Shown here: piece after piece, positions 25,789-34,276 of the stretch
Layout of the letters: each line of letters begins with the position of its first letter
Numbering within the stretch: position 1 is the stretch's first letter
DNA from: BJGV01 sp964196335
GTDB lineage: Bacteria; Pseudomonadota; Gammaproteobacteria; Burkholderiales; Nitrosomonadaceae
DNA: 64,000 nt
Assembly (NCBI GenBank): GCA_965238155.1
Contig: OZ250175.1
Coordinates: 744,001-808,000 of the forward strand
Direction of reading: 5' to 3'
Made by a program: the position numbers and the translations under genes
Notes under the pieces: model-generated
Databases searched by the model: none
What the model was told of the DNA's origin: nothing
What the model saw: the letters and a program-made list of their open reading frames with translations, nothing else

Positions 25789-26466
25789 TTATTGCTCGGT
25801 ATGTATCAAAATAATTTGCGTGTCTTCGGTTGCTTTAAAAACCAGGTTCTCTCCGCGTACTAAATCTCCGTCTACAATGAGTTTCCCGTTTAAGAACCCG
25901 GAACCACGGGTTAGATATGCATAGAAAGGCCCGTTAATTGTTTTGTTCTGGCCAGATTTGAGTAACCCAACATCAATTAACGTGTGACTGTCGTGAGTAT
26001 CGTTTTGTCCTATTTCACCCCCGTAAATCCGTGTTACTTCCCCAAGTTTCGGTTGAAAAAACTTGTAGCTTGCAGGATCGCCAACACGCTCAGGCAACAC
26101 CCACAACTGAATCATGCGATTCTCAGTATCATCTGGGTTCACTTCATTGTGCGAGAATCCATCACCGCCAGCTCGTTGTGATTGAGCATCGGTACTTTTC
26201 ATTTCTTGGCCGTGTTCTAATGAACCTTTATGTGCAATGCTGCCTTCAACCATTACCGAAATCACATCAATTTCCCGGTGGCTGTGCATCTTGGTCTCAC
26301 CCTTTGGTAAAAAACGTGCATCTGCGAGATATACAAAGTTTCCCAGGCCAGACCAGGTCCCTGGCTCGGCATTGTCTCCGGCGAGTCTCTGATCCATTAC
26401 TAAACGGTGTTCACGTAGTCCGGCAAAACCACCAAGATGTAAATCGTCTCTATGTAGAATTTCCAT
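25789..26466 (-). CDS. Pirin family protein
   Basis: 225 residues of the bicupin pirin family: FVYLADARFLPKGETKMHSHREIDVISVMVEGSIAHKDS-like N-cupin with metal-binding HSHRE and a later His, then GDGFSHNEVNP and WVLPE. Bacterial pirins include quercetin 2,3-dioxygenases and regulators of redox metabolism. It is divergent from a LysR gene 102 bp away, the usual sign that the LysR controls it. Confidence 0.88.
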   Translation of the reverse strand: MEILHRDDLHLGGFAGLREHRLVMDQRLAGDNAEPGTWSGLGNFVYLADARFLPKGETKMHSHREIDVISVMVEGSIAHKGSLEHGQEMKSTDAQSQRAGGDGFSHNEVNPDDTENRMIQLWVLPERVGDPASYKFFQPKLGEVTRIYGGEIGQNDTHDSHTLIDVGLLKSGQNKTINGPFYAYLTRGSGFLNGKLIVDGDLVRGENLVFKATEDTQIILIHTEQ

Positions 26467-26568
26467 GTATCACCTCCATATCGGTTTATGTTTAGCAGAA
26501 TACATTGTTCCCGCAAAATGATAAACTATGAATAATGGGAAATACTGTTCTATATAAGAGACAATGGC

Positions 26569-27450
26569 ATGAATGATTTAAATGATATGGCTGTATTCGC
26601 AAAGGTTGTCGAGACCGGCGGTTTTACGATGGCGGGAGAAGCAATTGATATGCCAAAATCCAACGTTAGCCGACGGGTTTCCCGGCTAGAGGAGCGTTTA
26701 GGGGTTCGATTGTTGGAGCGCACTACTCGTAAAATTCGTATGACTGAACTTGGTGAGATCTACTACGCACACTGCCGTCGTATCATTGAAGAGGCTGAAC
26801 ATGCTGATATTCGTGTTAGCCAAGCGTTAGAAACCCCAAGAGGACAGCTTCGTGTGAGTGCATCGGTGACCGTTGGCCAAAATATCATTAGTCCAGTGCT
26901 GGGTCAGTTTGTTAAGGAATATCCGGAAGTGAAAGTTCAGATGACTCTGGCCAATCGACGTGTCGACTTAGTTGAGGAAGGGTTTGATATTGCGGTACGG
27001 GTTGGTCAGCTTGAAGATTCATCGTTAGTTGCGCGGCTACTTGGAAAGAGTGAACTCGCTCTGTTTGCAAGCCCAGATTATCTAAAGAGAGCTGGCGAAC
27101 CTAAAATGCCAGGTGATGTTAAGGATCACCATTGTATCGTGATGAGCGATCAAATTGATGGCGCACAATGGACGTTGGTCAGGGGTGAACAAAAAACTAC
27201 TCAGAAGATAAAGCCACAACTGGCGGTTAATGATTTTCACATACTGCGGCAGCTACTAGTTGAAGGTTGTGGAATTGGCATGCTACCGGACTATATGGTA
27301 ATCGGCTGGGAAAACAAATTGCAACGTATCCTTTTGAAGTGGAAAATGCCATCCATTGACATTCATGCCGTCTACCCAAGTCATCAGGGTGCTACACCAA
27401 AGGTTCGTGCATTCATAGATTATCTTGCAGATAGCCATCTCAATGGTTAA
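26569..27450 (+). CDS. LysR family transcriptional regulator
   Basis: 293 residues. The helix-turn-helix (about 1-60: DMAVFAKVVETGGFTMAGEAIDMPKSNVSRRVSRLEERLG) is followed by a substrate-binding domain. It is of the group that usually activates pirin/NAD(P)H-quinone-type genes in response to electrophiles. It is divergent from the pirin-isochorismatase operon, so regulation of that operon is likely. Palindromic repeat PR3 follows the stop by 33 bases. Confidence 0.9.
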   Translation: MNDLNDMAVFAKVVETGGFTMAGEAIDMPKSNVSRRVSRLEERLGVRLLERTTRKIRMTELGEIYYAHCRRIIEEAEHADIRVSQALETPRGQLRVSASVTVGQNIISPVLGQFVKEYPEVKVQMTLANRRVDLVEEGFDIAVRVGQLEDSSLVARLLGKSELALFASPDYLKRAGEPKMPGDVKDHHCIVMSDQIDGAQWTLVRGEQKTTQKIKPQLAVNDFHILRQLLVEGCGIGMLPDYMVIGWENKLQRILLKWKMPSIDIHAVYPSHQGATPKVRAFIDYLADSHLNG

Positions 27451-27483
27451 GACTTAATAAGTTTAAAAATGTAGCTATCAAAC

Positions 27484-27507
27484 GTCCGCTTTGTGCCAAA
27501 AGCGGAC
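27484..27507. repeat. Palindromic repeat PR3
   Basis: Perfect 9-bp arms GTCCGCTTT and AAAGCGGAC, loop GTGCCA; same orientation as PR2. Confidence 0.85.
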
Positions 27508-27637
27508 ATTCAGATTAAAGATAGTTAGTAGCTATTCTGCTAAAGAAAAACTCCTCCAATCCGATAAATTAGTATCGTTATTTCATATTGTTAGCTTTCT
27601 ATAATTAGTACCCCGATATAAAGCTACTAAAGTAGAT

Positions 27638-28531
27638 ATGTATCAAACCATGCAAAAACCTACTGGATTTATTGGAAACACCTCTGCATCAGGTCAGTGT
27701 AATACATACGATAGTAAGCTCATGGAAGAACTTCGCCATGCAATCAGAAGTAATAAACTGGTAGCGTGCTATCAGCCCAAGGTTGATATTAATACTGGTA
27801 TATTTCAGGAATTAGAGGTTCTGGTACGATGGAAGTATCAAGTTCACGACTTGATGGCCCCTGATAAATTCATTCCACTGGCAGAACAAACAGGAATCAT
27901 TAAGCCACTTACACTATGGGTGCTGCATGAGTGTCTGATGCAATGTGCAAAATGGGATACTGAAGGATTTAAGTTCAGATTCGCAGTAAATCTGTCGACC
28001 AGTGATTTACTTAATACGGAGTTTCCTGATACTGTCACCCGGGCATTGAGTACTCACAATGTATCACCAGAGAGGTTACTAATAGAAGTCACAGAGAACG
28101 CCCTCATGAAAGATATAACCAAGGCGACTGAAGTTCTTAATAGTTTAGCTGACATTGGGGTCCAACTTTCCATCGATGACTATGGAACTGGTGACCTACC
28201 TCATTCATACCTAAGTAAACTGTCCGTAACGGAGCTGAAGATTGACAGATCTTTTATTACAGACATGGGAAGTAACAATAATGAACTGACTGTGAAGTCA
28301 GCGATTGATCTTGGACACAGTCTGGGGTTTAAAGTTGTTGCTGAAGGTGTAGAGAACGTTTATATCTTATCCCGTTTACAGCCGTTAGGCTGTGATATAG
28401 CTCAGGGCTACTTTTCTACCCAGCCACGAGAGGCTGATGAGTTCATTGCCTGGATAAGTCAAGCCATAGCAATGGGACGTATGCGAAGTAAAGGAGGACA
28501 GTTATACATGATACTTCCCCAAAGAGACTAA
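27638..28531 (+). CDS. EAL-domain cyclic-di-GMP phosphodiesterase
   Basis: 297 residues, mostly one EAL domain. Signature positions are kept: ELEVLVRW (EAL motif as EVL), FAVNLST, LIEVTENALM, SIDDYGTGDLPHSYL (metal-binding DD), LKIDRSFI, KVVAEGVEN and CDIAQGYF. It is expected to linearise c-di-GMP. A divergent loop 6 (GTGDLPHS for GTGYSSLS) may affect activity. It has no sensory or membrane domain. PR4 follows 9 bases after the stop. Confidence 0.88.
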   Translation: MYQTMQKPTGFIGNTSASGQCNTYDSKLMEELRHAIRSNKLVACYQPKVDINTGIFQELEVLVRWKYQVHDLMAPDKFIPLAEQTGIIKPLTLWVLHECLMQCAKWDTEGFKFRFAVNLSTSDLLNTEFPDTVTRALSTHNVSPERLLIEVTENALMKDITKATEVLNSLADIGVQLSIDDYGTGDLPHSYLSKLSVTELKIDRSFITDMGSNNNELTVKSAIDLGHSLGFKVVAEGVENVYILSRLQPLGCDIAQGYFSTQPREADEFIAWISQAIAMGRMRSKGGQLYMILPQRD

Positions 28532-28539
28532 AGCTGAAC

Positions 28540-28563
28540 GTCTACTTTGTGCCAATAGCGGAC
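28540..28563. repeat. Palindromic repeat PR4
   Basis: Degenerate copy GTCTACTTT / ATAGCGGAC with loop GTGCCA, orientation as PR3, immediately after the EAL gene. Confidence 0.75.
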
Positions 28564-28694
28564 ATTCATATAATAGTTCTAATAAATGCCTGATAAATTA
28601 GGATATTCATTGTTGCGTTAAATTTTCCTTGCTTTAAGCCGATACAGGATAATGGATTCTCGGAACATATAATAATAAAGAGGACGATATTCAT

Positions 28695-29201
28695 ATGAAT
28701 CATCTGTCTTCTATTGTTCTACTAAGCTTTTTCATTTTGGCTATAGTGCTGATTTTCTATGCAATTAAATCAGCAGATGTATCAGTTGATGAAGATGATG
28801 AACCCGATAAAATTTGGCCTTTCTATTTAAAACAAGTATTTACCAGGAATGAAAGGGTTTTGTATCATCGTTTAGTTGGCGCTTTACCTGATCGCATTGT
28901 TCTTGCTCAAGTACAAGTGGCAAGAATTCTTGGTATTAAAAAGGAATTCTATAGTCAGCAATGGATTAATCGTCTCAATCGAATGACTTATGATTTTGTC
29001 ATTTTATCCAATGATTTTTCTGTCCTGGCAGTAATCGAACTTTGTGACATATCAAATGAGGACACACATCGTATCCTACAAAGCGAAAAAAAGGAAAAAG
29101 CGACTTTAGCTACTGGTACTTTGTTTATTCGTTGGAATATAAATCATTTACCTGATGAGGTTGCAATTCAATCTGCAATTGCAGAAAGTCCGTTTTCTTA
29201 A
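28695..29201 (+). CDS. Membrane-anchored DUF2726-like protein
   Basis: 168 residues: one N-terminal transmembrane helix (about 5-23), a short acidic linker, then a domain with FTRNERVLYHRLVGALPDRIVLAQVQVARIL, MTYDFVILSNDFSVLAVIEL and LFIRW. This matches DUF2726, a nuclease-like or topoisomerase-associated fold of unknown function. GAGGACG lies upstream of the start. PR5 follows the stop by 66 bases. Confidence 0.75.
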   Translation: MNHLSSIVLLSFFILAIVLIFYAIKSADVSVDEDDEPDKIWPFYLKQVFTRNERVLYHRLVGALPDRIVLAQVQVARILGIKKEFYSQQWINRLNRMTYDFVILSNDFSVLAVIELCDISNEDTHRILQSEKKEKATLATGTLFIRWNINHLPDEVAIQSAIAESPFS

Positions 29202-29267
29202 AGTTCCTATTTTATAAACGTAATATTAGCAAGTGATCTGATGTGGATTAAGACTGAACCTACGAAT

Positions 29268-29291
29268 GTACGCTTTGTGCCAATAGCAGAC
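29268..29291. repeat. Palindromic repeat PR5
   Basis: Degenerate copy GTACGCTTT / ATAGCAGAC with loop GTGCCA, the last copy before the phage-related segment. Confidence 0.7.
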
Positions 29292-29384
29292 ACTCAGATT
29301 ATAAGAAATATTCTCCCCTATAATGTTCCTCTATTATTGAACTTAGCGGAATTTTTGCACCCTAATAGATTATGAGGAGGCAAA

Positions 29385-29705
29385 ATGCCCAGGATAGCTG
29401 CATATATAGTTACACTTTTCTTTACTGTAACTGTTTTATTTATTTTTTATTCCGTAATAGGTAATGCAGCACCACCTATACTAGTAGACCGGCAAACGGG
29501 AAAGTACCTCGGTACGCTGAGTTCTAATCCTAATGACTCGGATTCAGTGAGCAATCCTTTTGGACAGTACGGCTCTCCATACTCACAAGATTCAATAAAT
29601 AACTCTGTGGGCGAATATGGTTCGCCTTATAGCAATAAGAGTATAAACAACCCCTACGCAACCAATCCACCAATAATTCTTGATCCTGTTAAGGATGATT
29701 ACTAA
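29385..29705 (+). CDS. Small exported protein with YGSPYS/INN repeats
   Basis: 106 residues: signal sequence or membrane anchor (about 5-27, ending GNA), then ILVDRQTGKYLGTLSSNP and repeats of the form NPFGQYGSPYSQDSINN / SVGEYGSPYSNKSINNPYATNP. The repeat style is that of a common small secreted protein of unknown function in proteobacteria. GAGGAGG lies at about 29,372-29,378. Confidence 0.7.
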   Translation: MPRIAAYIVTLFFTVTVLFIFYSVIGNAAPPILVDRQTGKYLGTLSSNPNDSDSVSNPFGQYGSPYSQDSINNSVGEYGSPYSNKSINNPYATNPPIILDPVKDDY

Positions 29706-29734
29706 GAATCGTGTTATGTAATGGAGAAGAAAAA

Positions 29735-29750
29735 ACCCGCCGAAGCGGGT
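29735..29750 (-). terminator. Terminator of the minus-strand phage operon
   Basis: ACCCGC-CGAA-GCGGGT tetraloop hairpin, with an A run on its left, i.e. a T run after the hairpin on the minus strand. It lies 16 bases beyond the end of the gene at 29,766. Confidence 0.7.
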
Positions 29751-29765
29751 TAAGGTGTTTGCTGC

Positions 29766-30119
29766 TCACGGTTTTTTCCCACAGTGCCTGCATTTCATAG
29801 AAAAACCTATCTCTCTCTTAATATCATCAGTATGTAAGTTCTCAAGACGCTGCTCCTCTCCTATACGAGCTATAACAGCTACGGCACATATCATTTCCCC
29901 ACAGTCTGCACACTCAACCTGTGCGTTGTCGTTATATGGATCAGGAATAACGGTCATATGTTTACACTGACTACGTCCATGTACTTGCCGTGTAGTGGAA
30001 AAGGAAATGACTCCGGCGGAGTTTCTTTCTTTTGTAACAGGCTTAGATACTTCTTTCTTTTTCCTTTTCCCTTTTGTTTTTGTGTTTTTTACAAGGCTTA
30101 AATATGGAGGGTTAGTCAT
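29766..30119 (-). CDS. Zinc-ribbon-like hypothetical protein (phage-type)
   Basis: 117 residues: a Lys-rich N-terminus (KNTKTKGKRKKKEVSK), then Cys pairs CKHMT, CADCGEMIC and CRHCGKKP that suggest one or two zinc-binding knuckles. Small cytosolic protein, probably nucleic-acid-binding. It follows the 84-residue gene by two bases in one minus-strand transcript. Function unknown. Confidence 0.6.
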   Translation of the reverse strand: MTNPPYLSLVKNTKTKGKRKKKEVSKPVTKERNSAGVISFSTTRQVHGRSQCKHMTVIPDPYNDNAQVECADCGEMICAVAVIARIGEEQRLENLHTDDIKREIGFSMKCRHCGKKP

Positions 30120-30121
30120 GG

Positions 30122-30376
30122 CTATTTCCCATCCAGCTCATTACAAACATATTCTATTTTCTCAATAGATTTGTCTATAAGATCGCGGGTATGCTCCAGC
30201 ACAACAAACAAGCCATGCGATAAATCCGGGTGATTTAAAATTAATGCTTCGTCAATTTTAACGTTCATAGGAAACTCTTCTATAAGCCTTATAACTTTCT
30301 TAACATCATCTAGAGTTTCGTATACTTCACCAAGGGAGTCTTTAGCTTTTTCTACGATGGGATTGGTATTAGACAT
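30122..30376 (-). CDS. Small hypothetical protein
   Basis: 84 residues, acidic and helical (LGEVYETLDDVKKVIRLIEEF, VLEHTRDLIDKSIEKIEYVC). Good ribosome-binding site AGGAGG just upstream. It sits directly after a structured leader (30,400-30,600). Not recognised; probably an early gene of the phage-related element. Confidence 0.6.
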   Translation of the reverse strand: MSNTNPIVEKAKDSLGEVYETLDDVKKVIRLIEEFPMNVKIDEALILNHPDLSHGLFVVLEHTRDLIDKSIEKIEYVCNELDGK

Positions 30377-30399
30377 TTCTTCCTCCTAAGCGGTTAATG

Positions 30400-30600
30400 G
30401 TTTCCGCTTACCTATAGATAGGTGGGCGGAATCGTGCAGGTTGAAAGACCGGAATAAGGACCGGCGAGCCGAAGCTCCCCACGCGACCCGCCCAGTTCGG
30501 GAGGTCATACTACGGACGTAAAAAAACCACATCAATGGCGGTTCGTCCGCCTTATTACCGAGCTTTCAATCTCGACTGTCTATGTAGACAGTAATTAAAG
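30400..30600 (-). ncRNA. Candidate structured leader RNA (C4-antisense-like)
   Basis: The minus strand has densely paired GC-rich sequence in an otherwise AT-rich segment: ACTGTCTA-CA-TAGACAGT, GGCGGac-GAAC-CGCC, AACTGGGCGGGTCGCGTGGGG, GAGCTTCGGCTC, and two CCGGTC arms around CTTATT. It ends in CTTTCAACCTGCACG and CCGCCCACC ahead of two small genes. Phage C4 antisense RNAs look broadly like this and lead small phage genes. I cannot run a covariance search, so the family name is tentative. Confidence 0.42.
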
Positions 30601-30809
30601 AGTACGCTTATGGGAGGAGATTGTCAAAACCGAGTATTCGCTTCTGGTATTTATAGGGAACTATCCAAAATTCATGTAATCTAATATCTTACATACTATA
30701 ACGATTATAATGACTTGGTTCGGATCAAATTATACGTAAAAAACAAACCAACACTATGTTCCTAAAGCGTTTATAGCCTGTACTTTATGTTTTCGTATAG
30801 GAGGCTATC

Positions 30810-30983
30810 ATGGACTTCATGACTGTATTGATAATAACTGTACTAGTCCTCGGTTTTTGGTTTCTTCTTAGCAAAAGGATGGATAATATTGAGTCCGACC
30901 TTGAAGCCTTGGGTAAGGCTACTGGTAAAGAAGATTTTCTAACTAAGATACATCATAAAACCCAACCTAAAATTCAGGACTAA
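30810..30983 (+). CDS. 57-residue single-span membrane protein
   Basis: Small gene with a strong ribosome-binding site (ATAGGAGGCT) 9 bases before the ATG. The product has an N-terminal hydrophobic helix (MTVLIITVLVLGFWFLL) and a charged tail (SKRMDNIESDLEALGKATGKED...). It may be a lysis-type or toxin-like peptide, or just a small membrane protein; no family recognised. It converges on the gene at 30,991. Confidence 0.6.
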   Translation: MDFMTVLIITVLVLGFWFLLSKRMDNIESDLEALGKATGKEDFLTKIHHKTQPKIQD

Positions 30984-30990
30984 AGTTTAA

Positions 30991-31266
30991 TTAACCGGTG
31001 TTCTGGCAACTAATACTGTTGTCTGGTACATCGGCTTTTCTTGTTGGGGGGGTTGTGTCTCCTGCATCAGGTTTACCAGTCAAGCCATGAAGAGCAGCTG
31101 AGGTCAGATCAAGCATCATCCACATCTTTACTCTGTTACCTGATCTAATACTGTTATCAGAGTCCGTGTAGAAAATTCCCTCCTTAGCAACACTGATCTT
31201 AACCCACTCAGCAAATGCGCCACCACTTATACTGATTAACAGGAAAGCTACTAAAATATGTTTCAT
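30991..31266 (-). CDS. Truncated surface-adhesin-E-like secreted protein
   Basis: 91 residues: signal peptide (MKHILVAFLLISISGGAFA-EW) followed by VKISVAKEGIFYTDSDNSIRSGNRVKMWMMLD, like the start of the gene at 33,182 (EWVLVERVNLEVIGDYTVYANSSSI). The C-terminal half instead reads GKPDAGDTTPPTRKADVPDN, without the family's usual end. Possibly a degraded or recombined member. Envelope location. Confidence 0.6.
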   Translation of the reverse strand: MKHILVAFLLISISGGAFAEWVKISVAKEGIFYTDSDNSIRSGNRVKMWMMLDLTSAALHGLTGKPDAGDTTPPTRKADVPDNSISCQNTG

Positions 31267-31399
31267 TCCACCTGCCTTTATTTGCGCTACATTCGGCTGC
31301 TCTAGCTATAAGACCATCGTTATAGCCTTGTAGTAATTCTCATCGTCCCAAGCACCCAAGCGCTTTCGAACATTGTTGTCGTACCTCTTTGAGCTTGGA

Positions 31400-31645
31400 T
31401 TAAAATAGGCCTCTCTTCTTACGTTCTTTCTTCAGATAATTCCTATATTTTCTAATCCATCTGGAAATTGTAGGCAGGATGTGAAACCATCCAAAGATAG
31501 TTGCCATTAACAGGTAATACCCGATCAGTACATAATTATCATCTTTCTCGTTTGGGTTATTCTCGCGCATAGTTTCATAGCACAACGCGATAATCCCCGG
31601 CAGGCTCCAGACTACAAATATGTATAATAATTGCTCATCAGTCAT
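31400..31645 (-). CDS. Small membrane protein, hypothetical
   Basis: 81 residues with two hydrophobic segments (LLYIFVVWSLPGIIALCY and YVLIGYYLLMATIFGWFHIL) and a basic tail (RKYRNYLKKERKKRG). Not recognised. Confidence 0.5.
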   Translation of the reverse strand: MTDEQLLYIFVVWSLPGIIALCYETMRENNPNEKDDNYVLIGYYLLMATIFGWFHILPTISRWIRKYRNYLKKERKKRGLF

Positions 31646-32007
31646 TTTATTTAGCTCATGATTTCATGTTGCTTAGTTAGTCTGGTTGCGAGAATAAGAT
31701 AGTGGAGGGATTCTTGTCAAATAATGTGGGGTGGGCAGGCGGCAGGTTAAATTAAAGGGGGTTATAAGTGACTGATAAAATCAGCAGTACATAGTTGTTT
31801 GACTTCATCCGAGCTGATAGTCTAACCGGCGACTTTAATATTTTGTGTTATTACAGGATTTTCAGCAGCCGGTATAATTAGGCTGCGCACTTATAAGTGG
31901 TATTCGTACGATCTGAATCTCAGTAATCCTATTTACACCTTCTATGATTAGAATATATAGTCATGGTTCTTCAGATCTAGCTCTTATAATCTAAAGGGGA
32001 GATTATT
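31646..32007. other. Intergenic region, nothing recognised
   Basis: About 360 bases of divergent intergenic DNA. The only clear site is AAAGGGGAG before the gene at 32,008. Confidence 0.4.
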
Positions 32008-32790
32008 ATGAGAATCATTGCACTGTTTATTCTTGTATTCGGTCTATTTGGTACTGCAGACTATACGTATGCAGCAAGATGTGATTGTGATTACTCTAAG
32101 CGAGTAAGAGAGTGCTATGCAACTGTAGACTGGAAAAAAGATATGATAACTGTGACATCAACCTCTAATGCCTGTTCGTATGTAATGTGGGATGCAGACG
32201 GACAGACGCTCCTCACTGTTGTAATGGATGGCATTGATGAACGAGTACCGTTGAATATAATGGGGGGAAAAGAAATACCAAAGAAGATATTCGTTAAAAG
32301 TTGTCAGATATGTAAAGATGAAAAATACCCTTCAGCGGCAAAACAACCCGGTCCATATGGAATCTCACCGGCACTGACTAAAGAGTCCTTGGTCACTCTG
32401 GACAAGGATTATGATTATGTATATGAGACGCTGGTACAGGAACAACAACCACAGCAGGCCGGACAGCAGTTAGGAAAAATATTCAATAATTCAGGAGAAC
32501 AGGTTGGACAGGGAGCAGGAGAAATGTTCAATAGTGCAGGAAACATGCTCTCTAATGCAGGAGAAACATTCATGAATGTAATCACAAGTGACGCATTTAT
32601 AAATACACTCACGATAACGAATGCAGTCCTGCAAGGATATAACCGTGGCAGGATTATACAGTTACAGCGGAACAGAATGCGGCAGCAACAGCAGCAGAGG
32701 CCTGCAGGCCTTGCCTATGAGAGACCGCCACAGCCGTATCAGCCACAACCATGCTGGTATTCTCGCGAGACAAACAACAGCAATTGCTAG
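32008..32790 (+). CDS. Secreted Cys-containing, Gln-rich hypothetical protein
   Basis: 260 residues: signal peptide (MRIIALFILVFGLFGTADYTYA), an N-terminal domain with Cys in CDCDYSKRVREC, SNACS and SCQIC, a middle with glycine/asparagine pseudo-repeats (IFNNSGEQVGQGAGEMFNSAG, NMLSNAGETFMN) and a C-terminal Gln/Pro-rich tail (RQQQQQRPAG, PPQPYQPQPCWY). Eight or more Cys suggest disulfides outside the cytoplasm. No family recognised. Confidence 0.55.
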   Translation: MRIIALFILVFGLFGTADYTYAARCDCDYSKRVRECYATVDWKKDMITVTSTSNACSYVMWDADGQTLLTVVMDGIDERVPLNIMGGKEIPKKIFVKSCQICKDEKYPSAAKQPGPYGISPALTKESLVTLDKDYDYVYETLVQEQQPQQAGQQLGKIFNNSGEQVGQGAGEMFNSAGNMLSNAGETFMNVITSDAFINTLTITNAVLQGYNRGRIIQLQRNRMRQQQQQRPAGLAYERPPQPYQPQPCWYSRETNNSNC

Positions 32791-33181
32791 TAGGATAGCT
32801 CACCCAGGTCCTATTACTAGAGCAATTCCCACACCTAGTGTCCAGCGTTCTTCAGGAAAAGGAGCAGTCAAATAACGCGTGTACACTTGATGGTGGAGGT
32901 TACGATGATTGTATTTCAGCGCTTGGACATGCTTGTGCAGTCCCGTAGTTAAAATTTCACTAATTAGCTTCCCGGGCTGAGCGCTGTCTCCTACAAGATA
33001 AGGTTTCATAACTTCATCCTGAGGCTTACTAAGTTACGAGAAATATTATTCCGGGCAAAAAAAATTAATTGGAAGGATCAAGAATGCGAATAATATTGCT
33101 ACTCGTGGGAAATCCAACTTTTTTATATTTATTTGAAGAGGAAAATAAATGAGCATACTGAGAAAAAGTATAGGAGTTGAA
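32791..33181. other. Intergenic region with a 22-codon frame
   Basis: No full gene. A frame at 33,084-33,152 (MRIILLLVGNPTFLYLFEEENK) has a ribosome-binding site GGAAGGA and begins like the signal peptides of the neighbouring surface-adhesin-E genes; it may be a leftover leader of that family. Confidence 0.35.
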
Positions 33182-33580
33182 ATGAAGTTACTTATCTTAT
33201 TAATGTTTATATCTATGCCAGCCTCTGCTGAGTGGGTATTGGTAGAAAGGGTAAATTTAGAAGTAATAGGAGACTATACTGTCTATGCAAATTCTTCCTC
33301 TATTGAAAAGGTAGGTGATTACACCAGGATGCTGGTATTAAAAGATTATTATGATACACAGACATATGTTTTTCCTTTTATCTCTCCTCCTATGTCTGAA
33401 TACAGGTCAACATTAGCGATGGCTGAGTTTGACTGTGCGAAAGGCAAGCAGAGATGGGCTGCTTCCAGTTTCTTTAGCGAGAACAAGGGGTATGGTACAA
33501 AGCACGATTTGGGTGGATATACTGCATGGTATCCAATAAAAGGACGGAGTTTTAGGATTGCTTGTGGTAAGGGAAAGTAA
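33182..33580 (+). CDS. Surface-adhesin-E-like secreted protein
   Basis: About 132 residues from the ATG at 33,182 (TAGGAGTTGAA just upstream; an ATG at 33,149 is in frame but poorer). Signal peptide MKLLILLMFISMPASA-EW, then WVLVERVNLEVIGDYTVYANSSSIEKVGDYTRMLVLKDY, MAEFDCAKGKQRWAASSFFSE and a C-terminal FRIACGKGK. This matches the small SAE-type family of secreted proteins, named after a Haemophilus adhesin; actual role uncertain. Confidence 0.72.
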   Translation: MKLLILLMFISMPASAEWVLVERVNLEVIGDYTVYANSSSIEKVGDYTRMLVLKDYYDTQTYVFPFISPPMSEYRSTLAMAEFDCAKGKQRWAASSFFSENKGYGTKHDLGGYTAWYPIKGRSFRIACGKGK

Positions 33581-33684
33581 TGAGACTGTTAATAATAATA
33601 TTAATGCTTTAGTCGATGCCAGTCCATGCTGAGTGGGAGCTCCTAAAGGAGAATATTACTATAGTTAAAAAAGGAGATACGATG
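33580..33684 (+). pseudogene. Relic of a further surface-adhesin-E-like gene
   Basis: Starting from an ATG that overlaps the previous stop, the frame reads MRLLIIILML-stop-SMPVHAEWELLKENITIVKKGDT, a signal peptide and mature start like its neighbour, but with a TAG inside the signal peptide and no rest of the protein. It runs into the EF-hand gene. Confidence 0.7.
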
Positions 33685-34005
33685 AAACATATTTCAATAG
33701 GACATAACAAGCTAGCCCAATTATTGGCATTTGCAACTGTACTTCTTTTTAGCACAGTAGGAACCACACATGCTCGAGGCTACGGTTCTGGTGGTGGTGA
33801 AGGCCAGAATCATAGTTATTATATTTCAAATGAGGAAGCCAAGTTCTTTGCAGTTTATGACTTTAATAGAAATGGTTACATTGATCCGGAAGAAGTGGCA
33901 TTTATGGGAATGCCCGCTAGGATTTTCAACCAAACGGACTCTGATAAGAACGGAAAATTGGACAAGGGTGAGTTTTCCAAAATGTGGACAGGATCTCCTA
34001 AATAG
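33682..34005 (+). CDS. Secreted EF-hand calcium-binding protein
   Basis: 107 residues from the ATG at 33,682 (AAAGGAGATAC upstream). Signal peptide about 1-35 ending THA-RG, a short Gly-rich stretch, then two EF-hand loops, DFNRNGYIDPEE and DSDKNGKLDKGE, both with the expected acidic ligands at positions 1, 3, 5 and 12. Likely a periplasmic or secreted Ca2+-binding protein; partner unknown. Confidence 0.75.
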   Translation: MKHISIGHNKLAQLLAFATVLLFSTVGTTHARGYGSGGGEGQNHSYYISNEEAKFFAVYDFNRNGYIDPEEVAFMGMPARIFNQTDSDKNGKLDKGEFSKMWTGSPK

Positions 34006-34057
34006 TTGTCAATAAAGTTGTCTCAGCAGAGCAGATTTTAAATCTAGGTGGGATAGA

Positions 34058-34186
34058 TTGACTGAAGAAGAGAGGGAAGAGATTAATAGATTGACGGAAG
34101 AAGTAGTGAACTATGAAAATGTAACCAGAATGCTGGAAACAGGGACAAGCATACTGAATCTAATCAATCAAATTAAGAATAGGTAG
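34058..34186 (+). CDS. Possible 42-residue coiled peptide
   Basis: A TTG-started frame gives MTEEEREEINRLTEEVVNYE and NVTRMLETGTSILNLINQIKNR, charged and helical. There is no clear ribosome-binding site and the start is uncertain. It may be a fragment of a larger lost gene. Confidence 0.3.
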   Translation: MTEEEREEINRLTEEVVNYENVTRMLETGTSILNLINQIKNR

Positions 34187-34276
34187 ACTTGAAGTGGTAA
34201 TCAGCTTATAAGAAAAAATGATGTTTATTGATGAAAGAAAACAAAACTGTGAATCGTTAGTTTTCTTAATCTACTA

